Source of the DNA: Fibrobacter sp. UWB4
Lineage (GTDB): Bacteria; Fibrobacterota; Fibrobacteria; Fibrobacterales; Fibrobacteraceae
Direction: 5' to 3'
Length of the DNA stretch: 64,000 nt
NCBI RefSeq assembly: GCF_002210345.1
Contig: NZ_MWQI01000001.1
Span: forward strand, 124,001-188,000
In this document: in pieces, positions 39,444-46,938 of the stretch
Position numbering within the stretch: position 1 is the first letter of the stretch
Layout: each line of letters opens with the position of its first letter
Program-made: the position numbers and the translations under genes
The notes under the pieces: generated by a model
Told to the model about the DNA's origin: nothing
What the model saw: only the letters and a program-made list of their open reading frames with translations
Database searches by the model: none

Positions 39444-40427
39444 TTACAGTCTAAGGTCGCGGCCCATGCCCATCTTGAGTTCCACGCGGCGGCGGACCAC
39501 CATTTCGTTGAACAAGTCCGAGAGGCAGTCTTCCATGCAGATCATGGGCTTCCAGCCGAGATTCATGATCTTGGTGGGGTCGCCAATCAAGAGCGGAATG
39601 TCGTTGCAGCGGTCGTAACCCGGGTCAAAACGGAAGTCCACGCTCACGCCGGAGATGTCCACGAGCATTTCCACGAGCTCGCGGAACGTGTAAGACTTTC
39701 CGCAGCAGATGTTGAATGCTTCGCCGGATTCGGCGGTATTCAAAATCTGGATGGCGGCGCGGGCAACGTCACGGACGTCAACTACGTCACGGCTTACGTC
39801 GAGGCTTCCCGAATAAATGACCGGTTCAGCACCGTAATACTTTATCTTCACTAGCTGGTAGGCTATGGAAGGGATTACAAAGCGGCGGCTGTGATGCGGA
39901 CCCGTAAAATGGAATGGGCGGGCAAATACAATATGCAAACCGTTTGCGTTGCGGAACTGGTTCCCGAGAATTTCCATGCATGCCTTGGATGTGGCATACG
40001 GAGTAAGCGGGTTAGGAGGGTCCGTTTCCTTGTGCAGGTAAGTCAACTGCTGTTCCGTTCTGCCGTAGATTTCGCTACTGCTGAGGAGCAAGACTTTTGC
40101 CTTCGGCACAACCTGTCGAACCGCTTCGAGAAGCGTCTGCGTACCCAACAAGTTGATGTTGAGCGTTTCATAAGGCTTCTTGTAGCTAAGTCCCACAGAG
40201 GACTGGCTTGCCAAATGGTAAATGTGCGTCGGGGAAACTTTCTGAATCATTTCCAGCACATCCCTGAAGTCCAGCAAATCACCGGTCAGGTACTGTACTC
40301 CTTCGACCTTTTGCCACGGCTGCGGAAGCTCATCACTGAAGCTGTACAGCTCGTGATTGGTGCCGCTTAAGTTAGATAGAATACTGTACCCAAGTGATCC
40401 CGTTCCCCCGGTAACCAATATGCTCAT
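39444..40427 (-). CDS. NAD(P)-dependent sugar-nucleotide epimerase/dehydratase (GDP-mannose dehydratase / RMD-like)
   Basis: 327 residues. Extended SDR with TGGTGSLGYSIL NAD motif, Ser-Ser-Ser-Glu around 115 (SSSEIYG), and catalytic Tyr-x3-Lys in YATSK. Overall closest by pattern to GDP-4-keto-6-deoxymannose reductase / GDP-mannose 4,6-dehydratase members, so likely makes a deoxysugar for surface polysaccharide. Its ATG follows the aroKB stop with no gap, so it is the third gene of the operon. Confidence 0.85.
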   Translation of the reverse strand: MSILVTGGTGSLGYSILSNLSGTNHELYSFSDELPQPWQKVEGVQYLTGDLLDFRDVLEMIQKVSPTHIYHLASQSSVGLSYKKPYETLNINLLGTQTLLEAVRQVVPKAKVLLLSSSEIYGRTEQQLTYLHKETDPPNPLTPYATSKACMEILGNQFRNANGLHIVFARPFHFTGPHHSRRFVIPSIAYQLVKIKYYGAEPVIYSGSLDVSRDVVDVRDVARAAIQILNTAESGEAFNICCGKSYTFRELVEMLVDISGVSVDFRFDPGYDRCNDIPLLIGDPTKIMNLGWKPMICMEDCLSDLFNEMVVRRRVELKMGMGRDLRL

Positions 40428-42050
40428 CTAAACCTCACTCGCCTGGATGGCTTTCCAGGCTTCTGCAATAATACCCTTATCAATATTACAAACTTTTTCG
40501 ACCTTTCCGATCTTTGTAGGCAAAATATAAACTCTAGTGCCTTTTTCTGCTTTCTTGTCAACCGCCATCGCAGCCCATGCCGCTTCGACATCCGTGTTGT
40601 ACGTCTTCGGGAATCCGAGATCATCGAGCAACTTGTTTTGACGCTGTTCGTCTTCTTTCGAAAGCTTCCCGAGGAGCACTGCGGCGCGTGCGGCCACTCG
40701 CATGCCCAGAGAAACGGCGATACCGTGGCTGTAAAGCTCGTAATGCGTGAGCTTTTCAATGGCATGACCGAAAGTGTGACCGTAATTGAGGATAGCGCGG
40801 AGGCCAGCTTCCTTCTCGTCGATGCCGACCACTTCGGCCTTGATTTGGCAGCTGCGGAAAATCATGTGCTTCAACACGTCAAAGTCGTGAGCCTTGATCT
40901 TTTCGACGTTGTTTTCAAGGTAGGTGAAAAATTCTTCATCGTAAATCACGCCGTACTTGACGATTTCGGCAAGGCCCGCAAGGTATTCGGTTGGGGGGAG
41001 CGTGTTCAGCACAGAAATGTCGCACACAACTGCTTTCGGCTGGTAGAATGCGCCAATCATGTTCTTGCCTTCGGCATGGTTCACGGCAACCTTGCCGCCA
41101 ACGGAACTGTCGACCATCGACAAGAGTGTTGTCGGGAACTGCACAAACGGAATGCCGCGCTGGTACGTGGCGGCGCCAAAGCCAGCCATGTCACCTACGA
41201 CACCGCCGCTGAACTGCAAAAGGCAGCTCTTGCGGGTATAACCGCGGTGCAGCATAAAGCTGTAAAGCTGGTTTAAGTTGTGGAGCGTCTTGTGGCCTTC
41301 GCCGGCCTGGAACTTGAAAATCGGGCAACGGCCTGCCTGGCCGCGCAGTTCCGAAAGCTTCGTGTTCTGTTCCTTGGCAATCGTCGTGTCGGTGCAAATC
41401 AAGAATTCATAAGTCGGGGCAAGGCGTAAGCCTTCAAGCATAATGGCCGCATCCGGCACAATGTTCTTGCCGATGAAAATCGGGTAGCGACCGCCTTCGC
41501 TTGGGTGCACGTCAAGCGCATGGCTTTCCCAGAACTTGAGCATGTGCATGATGCGTTCCGTGACGTGCGTTTCGGAATAGTCGTTCGAGCTTTCGACGCT
41601 AAAGTCCGCATTGGCGTAATTCTTTTCGCGGTCTTTCAGCATCTGCTTGATCTTTTCGAGGCGTTCTTCGTCCGAGAGGTTCGCGAGGAGCGGGCGCGTG
41701 TTCTTGCGGCCAATGCGTTCCGAAAGCACTTCGGGCTTTGCCCACAGGCGGATAATCGTTCCGTTTTCGCGGATGACCTTCAAGTTTTCGGCCTGCGTGA
41801 GAGCGCCACCGCCGAGAGATACAACGAGAGGCTTTTCGCTCTGTGCAATTTCGGCAATCACGTCGCGTTCCATCTTGCGGAATGCGGCTTCGCCTTCTTG
41901 TTCAAAAATTTCGTTGATGGACTTGCCGGCACGTTCCACAATGACGTTGTCTGTATCGACAAACGGGCGTCCGAGGCGGTCTGCAAGGGCGCGACCCGTG
42001 CGGCTCTTGCCGCTGGCCATGAATCCGGTAAAGTAGAGATGCTTCTTCAT
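40428..42050 (-). CDS. aroKB: bifunctional shikimate kinase / 3-dehydroquinate synthase
   Basis: 540 residues. About 1-170 is shikimate kinase with P-loop GFMASGKS, Asp in DTDNVI, 'FRKMERDVI' and GGGAL. About 180-540 is 3-dehydroquinate synthase with 'GGVVGDMAGFGAATYQRG', 'PTTLLSMVDSSVGGK', Zn ligands Glu in AEIVKYG and His in NYGHTFGHAIE. The two enzymes catalyse steps 5 and 2 of the shikimate pathway. The order AroK-AroB as a fused protein is uncommon. It begins 1 nt after aroE. Confidence 0.95.
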   Translation of the reverse strand: MKKHLYFTGFMASGKSRTGRALADRLGRPFVDTDNVIVERAGKSINEIFEQEGEAAFRKMERDVIAEIAQSEKPLVVSLGGGALTQAENLKVIRENGTIIRLWAKPEVLSERIGRKNTRPLLANLSDEERLEKIKQMLKDREKNYANADFSVESSNDYSETHVTERIMHMLKFWESHALDVHPSEGGRYPIFIGKNIVPDAAIMLEGLRLAPTYEFLICTDTTIAKEQNTKLSELRGQAGRCPIFKFQAGEGHKTLHNLNQLYSFMLHRGYTRKSCLLQFSGGVVGDMAGFGAATYQRGIPFVQFPTTLLSMVDSSVGGKVAVNHAEGKNMIGAFYQPKAVVCDISVLNTLPPTEYLAGLAEIVKYGVIYDEEFFTYLENNVEKIKAHDFDVLKHMIFRSCQIKAEVVGIDEKEAGLRAILNYGHTFGHAIEKLTHYELYSHGIAVSLGMRVAARAAVLLGKLSKEDEQRQNKLLDDLGFPKTYNTDVEAAWAAMAVDKKAEKGTRVYILPTKIGKVEKVCNIDKGIIAEAWKAIQASEV

Positions 42051-42051
42051 A

Positions 42052-42969
42052 TTAGCCCTGCATTCCTTTGCGCATAATCGCAGTAAGTTCTTCGTTTGTT
42101 TTGTTTTCGGTTTCCTTCGGGAACCACTTTTTAAAGCTTTCGAGCCCCTGGTGGACTAGCATTCCTTCGCCCGTGACGATCTTGCAGCCGTTCGCTTCGG
42201 CCATTTGCAAGAGTTTGGTGCGTGGCGGCGTATAGACGATGTCGCAGACAACCTGACCTTTGTGCAGACATTCGTCTGTAATGGGGGAGGCGTCAACGTT
42301 TGGGCTCATGCCGACCGAGGTTGCATTGATGATGATGTCAAAGTTTGCAGAAATACTTGCAAAATCGCCGAACGTCGTGACTTGAACGGTCGTGAAATTC
42401 TTATTGCCTGCTTTGCCCGACTGGAAAAACTTGTTCAGTGAACCCGCGAGCGTATCACCTTTTTCCTTGGTGCGGCAAACAATGGTAAGCTCGTTTCCTT
42501 GTTCCACAAGCGTAAATGCAATCGACTGGGCTGCACCACCGTTTCCGAGCAGTGCAATTTTTTTGTTCGATGGATCGACCCCATTCTCTTCGAGATTGCG
42601 TACACAACCGTAAGGGTCCGTCGTCGTTCCGCAAAGTGTTCCGCCGATAATCCCGTCTTTCCAGTATAGCGTGTTCACACTGCCGGTGAACTTCGAAATT
42701 TCCGAAAGTTCATCCACCAGGTGGGCAGAACCGTCTGCATTGAAGAATTCCGTCTTGTAGGGAATGGTGACATTTGCACCGTGGAACTTCATCGCCTTGA
42801 AGCCTTGAATCGCCTGGGCGAAATTTTCCGGTTCGGGTGCGTAGGGGAGATAAGCCGCATTGATGCCAAGGGCGTCAAAAAGGGCGTTGTGCATGGCGGG
42901 CGATTTGCTGTGAGCAACCGGATGCCCGAAAATGCAAAGAGTTTCCGTCTTTCCGTTTATGGAAGCCAA
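42052..42969 (-). CDS. aroE: shikimate dehydrogenase
   Basis: 305 residues from the chosen TTG start. 'CIFGHPVAHSKSPAMHN' substrate site, catalytic Lys in NVTIPYKTEF, Asn/Asp at 'SVNTLYWKDG' and 'GTTTDPYGC', NAD(P) motif ALLGNGGAAQSI, and 'NATSVGMSP'. It reduces 3-dehydroshikimate. Start: TTG 42969 has GAGG 5 nt upstream and gives a typical N-terminus; an in-frame GTG at 42993 has no ribosome site. First gene of the aroE-aroKB-epimerase operon. Confidence 0.9.
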   Translation of the reverse strand: MASINGKTETLCIFGHPVAHSKSPAMHNALFDALGINAAYLPYAPEPENFAQAIQGFKAMKFHGANVTIPYKTEFFNADGSAHLVDELSEISKFTGSVNTLYWKDGIIGGTLCGTTTDPYGCVRNLEENGVDPSNKKIALLGNGGAAQSIAFTLVEQGNELTIVCRTKEKGDTLAGSLNKFFQSGKAGNKNFTTVQVTTFGDFASISANFDIIINATSVGMSPNVDASPITDECLHKGQVVCDIVYTPPRTKLLQMAEANGCKIVTGEGMLVHQGLESFKKWFPKETENKTNEELTAIMRKGMQG

Positions 42970-43071
42970 AGTAACCTCGTATGTCCTTCCCACCTGTGGG
43001 GAAAAACTCTAAATAATACACTACAAAGATATATTATTCTAGATAAAAAATTATGCAATAAGAAATTAACA

Positions 43072-43122
43072 GTGGGTAGTAGGCAGTAGGAAGTAGACAG
43101 TAGGAAGTAGACGGTAGGAAGT
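43072..43122. repeat. GGTAGTAGGCAGTAGGAAGTAGACAG repeat tract
   Basis: Five to six degenerate copies of AGTAGGAAGTAGAC, the reverse complement of the CTACTTCCTACTG tracts. Short and without spacers, so not a CRISPR. Confidence 0.75.
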
Positions 43123-43140
43123 ATCATTCCCGCCGAATCC

Positions 43141-43176
43141 TGTCATGCCCGCCTCTGAGCGGGAATCTCCTTTTTT
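43141..43176. repeat. REP-like palindrome upstream of der
   Basis: TGTCATGCCCGCC...GCGGGAATCTCC followed by T6. Afterwards TTCCTAATTCCGAAATCC words recur up to 43218. No other feature in 42994-43259 apart from the der promoter box. Confidence 0.8.
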
Positions 43177-43259
43177 ATTGCCTTCATTCCTAATTCCGAA
43201 ATCCTAATTCCTAATTGCCCGCTACCGCCCCCTAGACACAATTTCTATATTTGTGCCCA

Positions 43260-44687
43260 ATGAAATTACCTATCGTTTGCATAATTGGACGTCCGAACGT
43301 CGGAAAGTCCTCCCTCTTCAACCGCATTCTTGGCCGCCGTGCTGCCGTGGTGAGCGACCGCGATGGTGTTACCCGCGACCGTCATTACCAGAATGCGATT
43401 TACAAGGGTCACGAATTTACAGTCGTCGATACGGGTGGATTCTTGCCTGATGATTCTATCGACGTCTTGGCGGACAGTGTCCGTACCCAGATTTTCAACG
43501 CTGTGAACGAAGCCGACCTCGTGCTCTTCATGGTTGATATCCGCGTGGGCATTACCAAGCTCGACCAGCAGTTTGCGCGCCTCATTCGCAAGCTCGATAA
43601 GAAGGTCATCCTCGTCGCAAACAAGAGCGAATTGCAGGGCGACCGCCAGGAAAGCTACGAATTTTTGAAGCTTGGCTTTGGCCAGCCGCGTACGGTCAGT
43701 GCCCTGACCGGCTACGCTTGCCTCTCGCTCTTGGACGAAGTGGTCTCCGTGCTCCCGACGCCGGTGCGTGGCGAACGCCGCGAAGAACGCCCGGTGCGTT
43801 TTGCTATTCTCGGCCGCCCGAATGCTGGCAAGAGCACACTCCTCAACCGCCTGTTGAACGAAGACCGCGCCGTGGTTTCCGACATTCCGGGAACGACCCG
43901 CGATTCCATCGACTGTGACTTTGTCGTTGACGGACAAAAGTTTGTCGTTACCGATACCGCAGGCCTTCGCAAAAAGGCCCGCGTCGAAGACGAAGTGGAA
44001 GTCTTCAGCAACATGCGTACGCTCGAAAGCATCCGCCGTTCTGACCTGTCCGTGCTCGTCGTCGATTGCACTCGCGGCATGGAAATCCAGGACTACCGCA
44101 TCATCACGGAAATCCGCAAGGCCGGTAAGGGCCTCGTCGTCGTGCTGAACAAGTGGGATATCCTCCCGAACAAGAACGACAAGTCCTTCGATCACATGGT
44201 CAAGGAACTCCTCGAACGCGAACCGATGCTTGAATTTGTACCGATTCTCTCGATCAGTGCCAAGGAAGGCCAGCGCGTAGGCCGCGTGATTCAGGCTATC
44301 CAGACCGTCTATGCCAACTGCCGTCGTGTGCTTGGCCGTGACCGCGTTGCCGAAAGCTTTGCGAACTTCTTGCAAGAAAAGGCTCCTCCGAGCCACAACG
44401 GCCGTGTGGTCATGCTTACTCGCGCCTGCCAGATCATGGTGGAACCGCCGGTCATCGACATCGAAACCCGCACGCCGGAACTTGTCGACGAATCGTACAA
44501 GCGCTACTTGCTCAAAAAGTTTTATGACGAATTCCAGTTGCAGGGCGCTCCGCTCCGCCTGAATTTCGATAGAAAGTTAACCCTCAGAAAGGATGAAGAA
44601 CTTGAACAGTTTACTGAGTCTTCCAATAGCGTACTTGCTGGGGTCGATCCCCAGCGCCATATGGATCGCAAAACTCGCGAAAGGTAA
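43260..44687 (+). CDS. der: ribosome-assembly GTPase Der (EngA)
   Basis: 475 residues. Two tandem GTPase domains: P-loops GRPNVGKSS and GRPNAGKST, DTGG and DTAG switch motifs, NKSE and NKWD, then the KH-like domain ending 'GAPLRLNFDRK'. It acts in 50S subunit maturation. ATG 43260 is fixed by homology; TATATT ends 8 nt upstream and there is no Shine-Dalgarno. The last 32 residues, a hydrophilic tail, are encoded in DNA that also encodes the start of plsY in another frame. Confidence 0.97.
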   Translation: MKLPIVCIIGRPNVGKSSLFNRILGRRAAVVSDRDGVTRDRHYQNAIYKGHEFTVVDTGGFLPDDSIDVLADSVRTQIFNAVNEADLVLFMVDIRVGITKLDQQFARLIRKLDKKVILVANKSELQGDRQESYEFLKLGFGQPRTVSALTGYACLSLLDEVVSVLPTPVRGERREERPVRFAILGRPNAGKSTLLNRLLNEDRAVVSDIPGTTRDSIDCDFVVDGQKFVVTDTAGLRKKARVEDEVEVFSNMRTLESIRRSDLSVLVVDCTRGMEIQDYRIITEIRKAGKGLVVVLNKWDILPNKNDKSFDHMVKELLEREPMLEFVPILSISAKEGQRVGRVIQAIQTVYANCRRVLGRDRVAESFANFLQEKAPPSHNGRVVMLTRACQIMVEPPVIDIETRTPELVDESYKRYLLKKFYDEFQLQGAPLRLNFDRKLTLRKDEELEQFTESSNSVLAGVDPQRHMDRKTRER

Positions 44688-45261
44688 GAATTTTGATATT
44701 CGTGACTACGGCTCCAAGAATGCGGGCCTCACGAATACATTCCGTGTGCTCGGCTGGAAGCCAGCTCTCCCGGTCGTGTTCATGGACCTTTTGAAGGGCT
44801 TCTTTGGACCGTTTATCGCTCAAAAAATGTGCGAAGCACAGGTCGCCGCTGGCGGTGCCGATTACAGTGCTTGGGTGCCGCTTGTTGCTGGCCTCCTCGT
44901 GATTCTCGGTCACAGCTTCACTTGCTTTGCCGGTTTCCGCGGTGGTAAGGGCGTGCTCGCTGCGCTTGGCGTGTTCCTCGCCATTTCACCGCTCACGGTT
45001 CTTTGCGCATTTGCCCTCTGGATTCTCCTCACGGTCACCACGAAGTACGTCTCCGTCGGTAGCATCTTTGGGTGCGGGCTTCTCGGCGCACTTTCTGTGT
45101 TTGGCTATGTCTGCCCGGAATACTACTTCGAAAGCATCAATCTTGGCCAGATGATTCTCGCCGTGATTGTCGCCGTGTTCGTCATCGTGAAGCACAAGTC
45201 GAACATCAAGCGCCTCCTCAACGGCACCGAGAACGGCTTCGGCTCCAAGCGCAAAAAGTAA
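44593..45261 (+). CDS. plsY: acyl-phosphate glycerol-3-phosphate acyltransferase
   Basis: 222 residues, about five membrane helices. Family motifs: 'AYLLGSIPSAIWIAKL', 'GSKNAGLTNTFRVLG', 'GHSFTCFAGFRGGKGV'. It acylates glycerol-3-phosphate with acyl-phosphate as the first step of phospholipid synthesis. The start must lie at or before 44602 to include the first helix, so it overlaps der by 95 nt. gpsA, which makes its substrate, follows 204 nt later. Confidence 0.95.
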   Translation: MKNLNSLLSLPIAYLLGSIPSAIWIAKLAKGKNFDIRDYGSKNAGLTNTFRVLGWKPALPVVFMDLLKGFFGPFIAQKMCEAQVAAGGADYSAWVPLVAGLLVILGHSFTCFAGFRGGKGVLAALGVFLAISPLTVLCAFALWILLTVTTKYVSVGSIFGCGLLGALSVFGYVCPEYYFESINLGQMILAVIVAVFVIVKHKSNIKRLLNGTENGFGSKRKK

Positions 45262-45270
45262 GTAAGAAGT

Positions 45271-45454
45271 GGGCTATGGGCTCGCTTGCGATGCTCGCTT
45301 TGGGGTATGAGGCTGTTTTTATAGCTTTATACTAGGTCTATATTCTGTAAATTATATAGATTATAGCGAAAAGGTCGCATTTAAAAGCCCAAAGCGTAGC
45401 GTGCTCACACCTCAAAGGGAGCCGTAGGCGACCGTGCTCATAGCTTTTAATAAG
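45271..45454. repeat. imperfect inverted repeat pair between plsY and gpsA
   Basis: Left arm 45271-45313 (GGGCTATGGGCTCGC...TGGGGTATGAGG) and right arm 45385-45454 (AAAGCCCAAAGCG...GTGCTCATAGC) are related as reverse complements with variation. The AT-rich middle holds TAAATTATATAGATTATA. Probably a repeat family with mobile origin; gpsA promoter elements may lie within. Confidence 0.55.
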
Positions 45455-45465
45455 GAAACGATATT

Positions 45466-46497
45466 ATGAAAGTTACAGTTTTAGGTACCGGTGGCTGGGG
45501 TCTGACCCTCGGTCAAGTTGTTTACGAAAACAAGAACGAACTCACTTTTTGGACCAATTCCCAAGCAGAAGTAGATCTTCTCTCCACCGAACACCAGTAC
45601 AAGGACAAGCTCCCTGGCGTTATTTTCCCGGCTGATTTTAAGTACACGACCGATATGCATGCAGCTCTCGAAGGCTGCGACATGGTCCTTATCGTCGTTC
45701 CGTCTCAGTTTATGGCAAGCGTTGCTGCAAATCTTGGCTCCTGGACTCCTGCAAAGGGCAAGGAACCGATCGTCGTCTGCGCCACGAAGGGTATTCTCGA
45801 AGGCACGGACCAGCTCATGAGCGAAGTCATCCTCGAAAAGGTTCCTTGGCTGACCGAAGACAAGATGGTTGCCTTTAGCGGTCCGTCTCACGCCGAAGAA
45901 GTGAGCCGCCATGTGCTGACCGCCATTGTCGCTGCCTGCGTGAACGAAGACTCTGCAAAGATCGTGCAGAAGGCGATGAGCTGCTCTTACCTCCGCGTCT
46001 ATACTTCGACTGACATCGTCGGTGTTGAACTCTGCGGTTCCGTGAAGAACGTGATTGCAATTGCTTCCGGTGTGCTCTATGGCCTCGAAGCTAGTGGCAA
46101 GTTCAAGATCGGTGATAATACCCGCGCTGCAATCCTTACGCGTGGCCAGGCCGAAATGTGCCGTTTGGGCAAGGCTCTTGGTGCAAAGCCCGAAACGTTT
46201 GCGGGCCTCGCCGGCATGGGCGATCTCATTGTGACGTGCCTTTCTCAACACAGCCGTAACCGTTATGTGGGCGAACACATTGGTAAGGGCGAAACGCTCG
46301 ACCAGGTTCTTGCTGGCATGAAGATGATTGCCGAAGGTGTGCCGACTTGCCGCAGCACTCGCGCTCTCGCCAAGAAGCTCGGCGTAGAAATGCCGATCGT
46401 CGAAGCCGTTTATCAGATGTTGTTCGAAAACCGCAAGGTTGAAGATGTGGTCAAGGAAATCTGGGGCCGCGAACTCAAGGCTGAAAATTGGGCTTAG
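45466..46497 (+). CDS. gpsA: glycerol-3-phosphate dehydrogenase [NAD(P)+]
   Basis: 343 residues. NAD motif GTGGWGLTLG, 'VVPSQFM', 'CATKGI', catalytic Lys in 'GVELCGSVKNVIAIASGV', and 'GLAGMGDLIVTCLSQHSRNR'. It makes sn-glycerol-3-phosphate for PlsY. Start has AAGGA 9 nt upstream. Confidence 0.96.
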   Translation: MKVTVLGTGGWGLTLGQVVYENKNELTFWTNSQAEVDLLSTEHQYKDKLPGVIFPADFKYTTDMHAALEGCDMVLIVVPSQFMASVAANLGSWTPAKGKEPIVVCATKGILEGTDQLMSEVILEKVPWLTEDKMVAFSGPSHAEEVSRHVLTAIVAACVNEDSAKIVQKAMSCSYLRVYTSTDIVGVELCGSVKNVIAIASGVLYGLEASGKFKIGDNTRAAILTRGQAEMCRLGKALGAKPETFAGLAGMGDLIVTCLSQHSRNRYVGEHIGKGETLDQVLAGMKMIAEGVPTCRSTRALAKKLGVEMPIVEAVYQMLFENRKVEDVVKEIWGRELKAENWA

Positions 46498-46521
46498 TTA
46501 ATACAAACTAATGAAATTTGG

Positions 46522-46553
46522 CTCCCGCGATCGTTTGACCGCGGGGCTTTTTT
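46522..46553 (+). terminator. intrinsic terminator after gpsA
   Basis: TCCCGCG...CGCGGGG stem followed by CTTTTTTTAT. A GTCATTCTGAGGG...AAGGATCCTG repeat follows at 46556-46605. Confidence 0.8.
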
Positions 46554-46812
46554 ATCTCGTCGTCCTGAACTCGTCATTCTGAGGGTGAAAGCCCAAAGGA
46601 TCCTGTTATTTCTCGAAAAAACAGAAAAAACATGAAAAATACAAATGCAAACGAAAATTTACAATTTGGTTTCTGAATATCTTTTTTTTGCTTTCTTGCC
46701 TTAAGTTGCTAAAAATCAAAAATGGCGAAATCAGCTAAATTTCGCAAAAATCAAAGAAAAATATTAATTTTATGCTTGGTAATATTTTTGTAAGAAGATA
46801 TACGTAATTTTG

Positions 46813-46843
46813 AAAGCTTATTCCAAGTGGGAATAGCTTTTTG
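46813..46843 (+). promoter_or_regulatory. terminator-like stem-loop in the leader of the repeat lipoprotein gene
   Basis: AAAGCTTATTCC-AAGT-GGGAATAGCTTTTT: a 10-11 bp stem with one bulge, followed by T5, about 95 nt before the start codon. It could end a short upstream RNA or act as an attenuator. The region 46606-46812 is AT-rich with no gene seen. Confidence 0.5.
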
Positions 46844-46938
46844 TAAGTTTTTGTTTGCGTTTTTTGTAAAAAATATGTAAGATTTGTGTTGTGAAGATGA
46901 TTCACAAAGATTGGAGAAAATTAACAAGGGAGCATATT

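Noticed and set aside
43072-43122. Possible CRISPR array
   Set aside because: Units are ~10-14 nt with no spacers and no cas genes nearby.
43266-44396. Long open frame of ~376 codons antisense to der
   Set aside because: It mirrors der's codon pattern, matches no family, and der is certain from its GTPase motifs.
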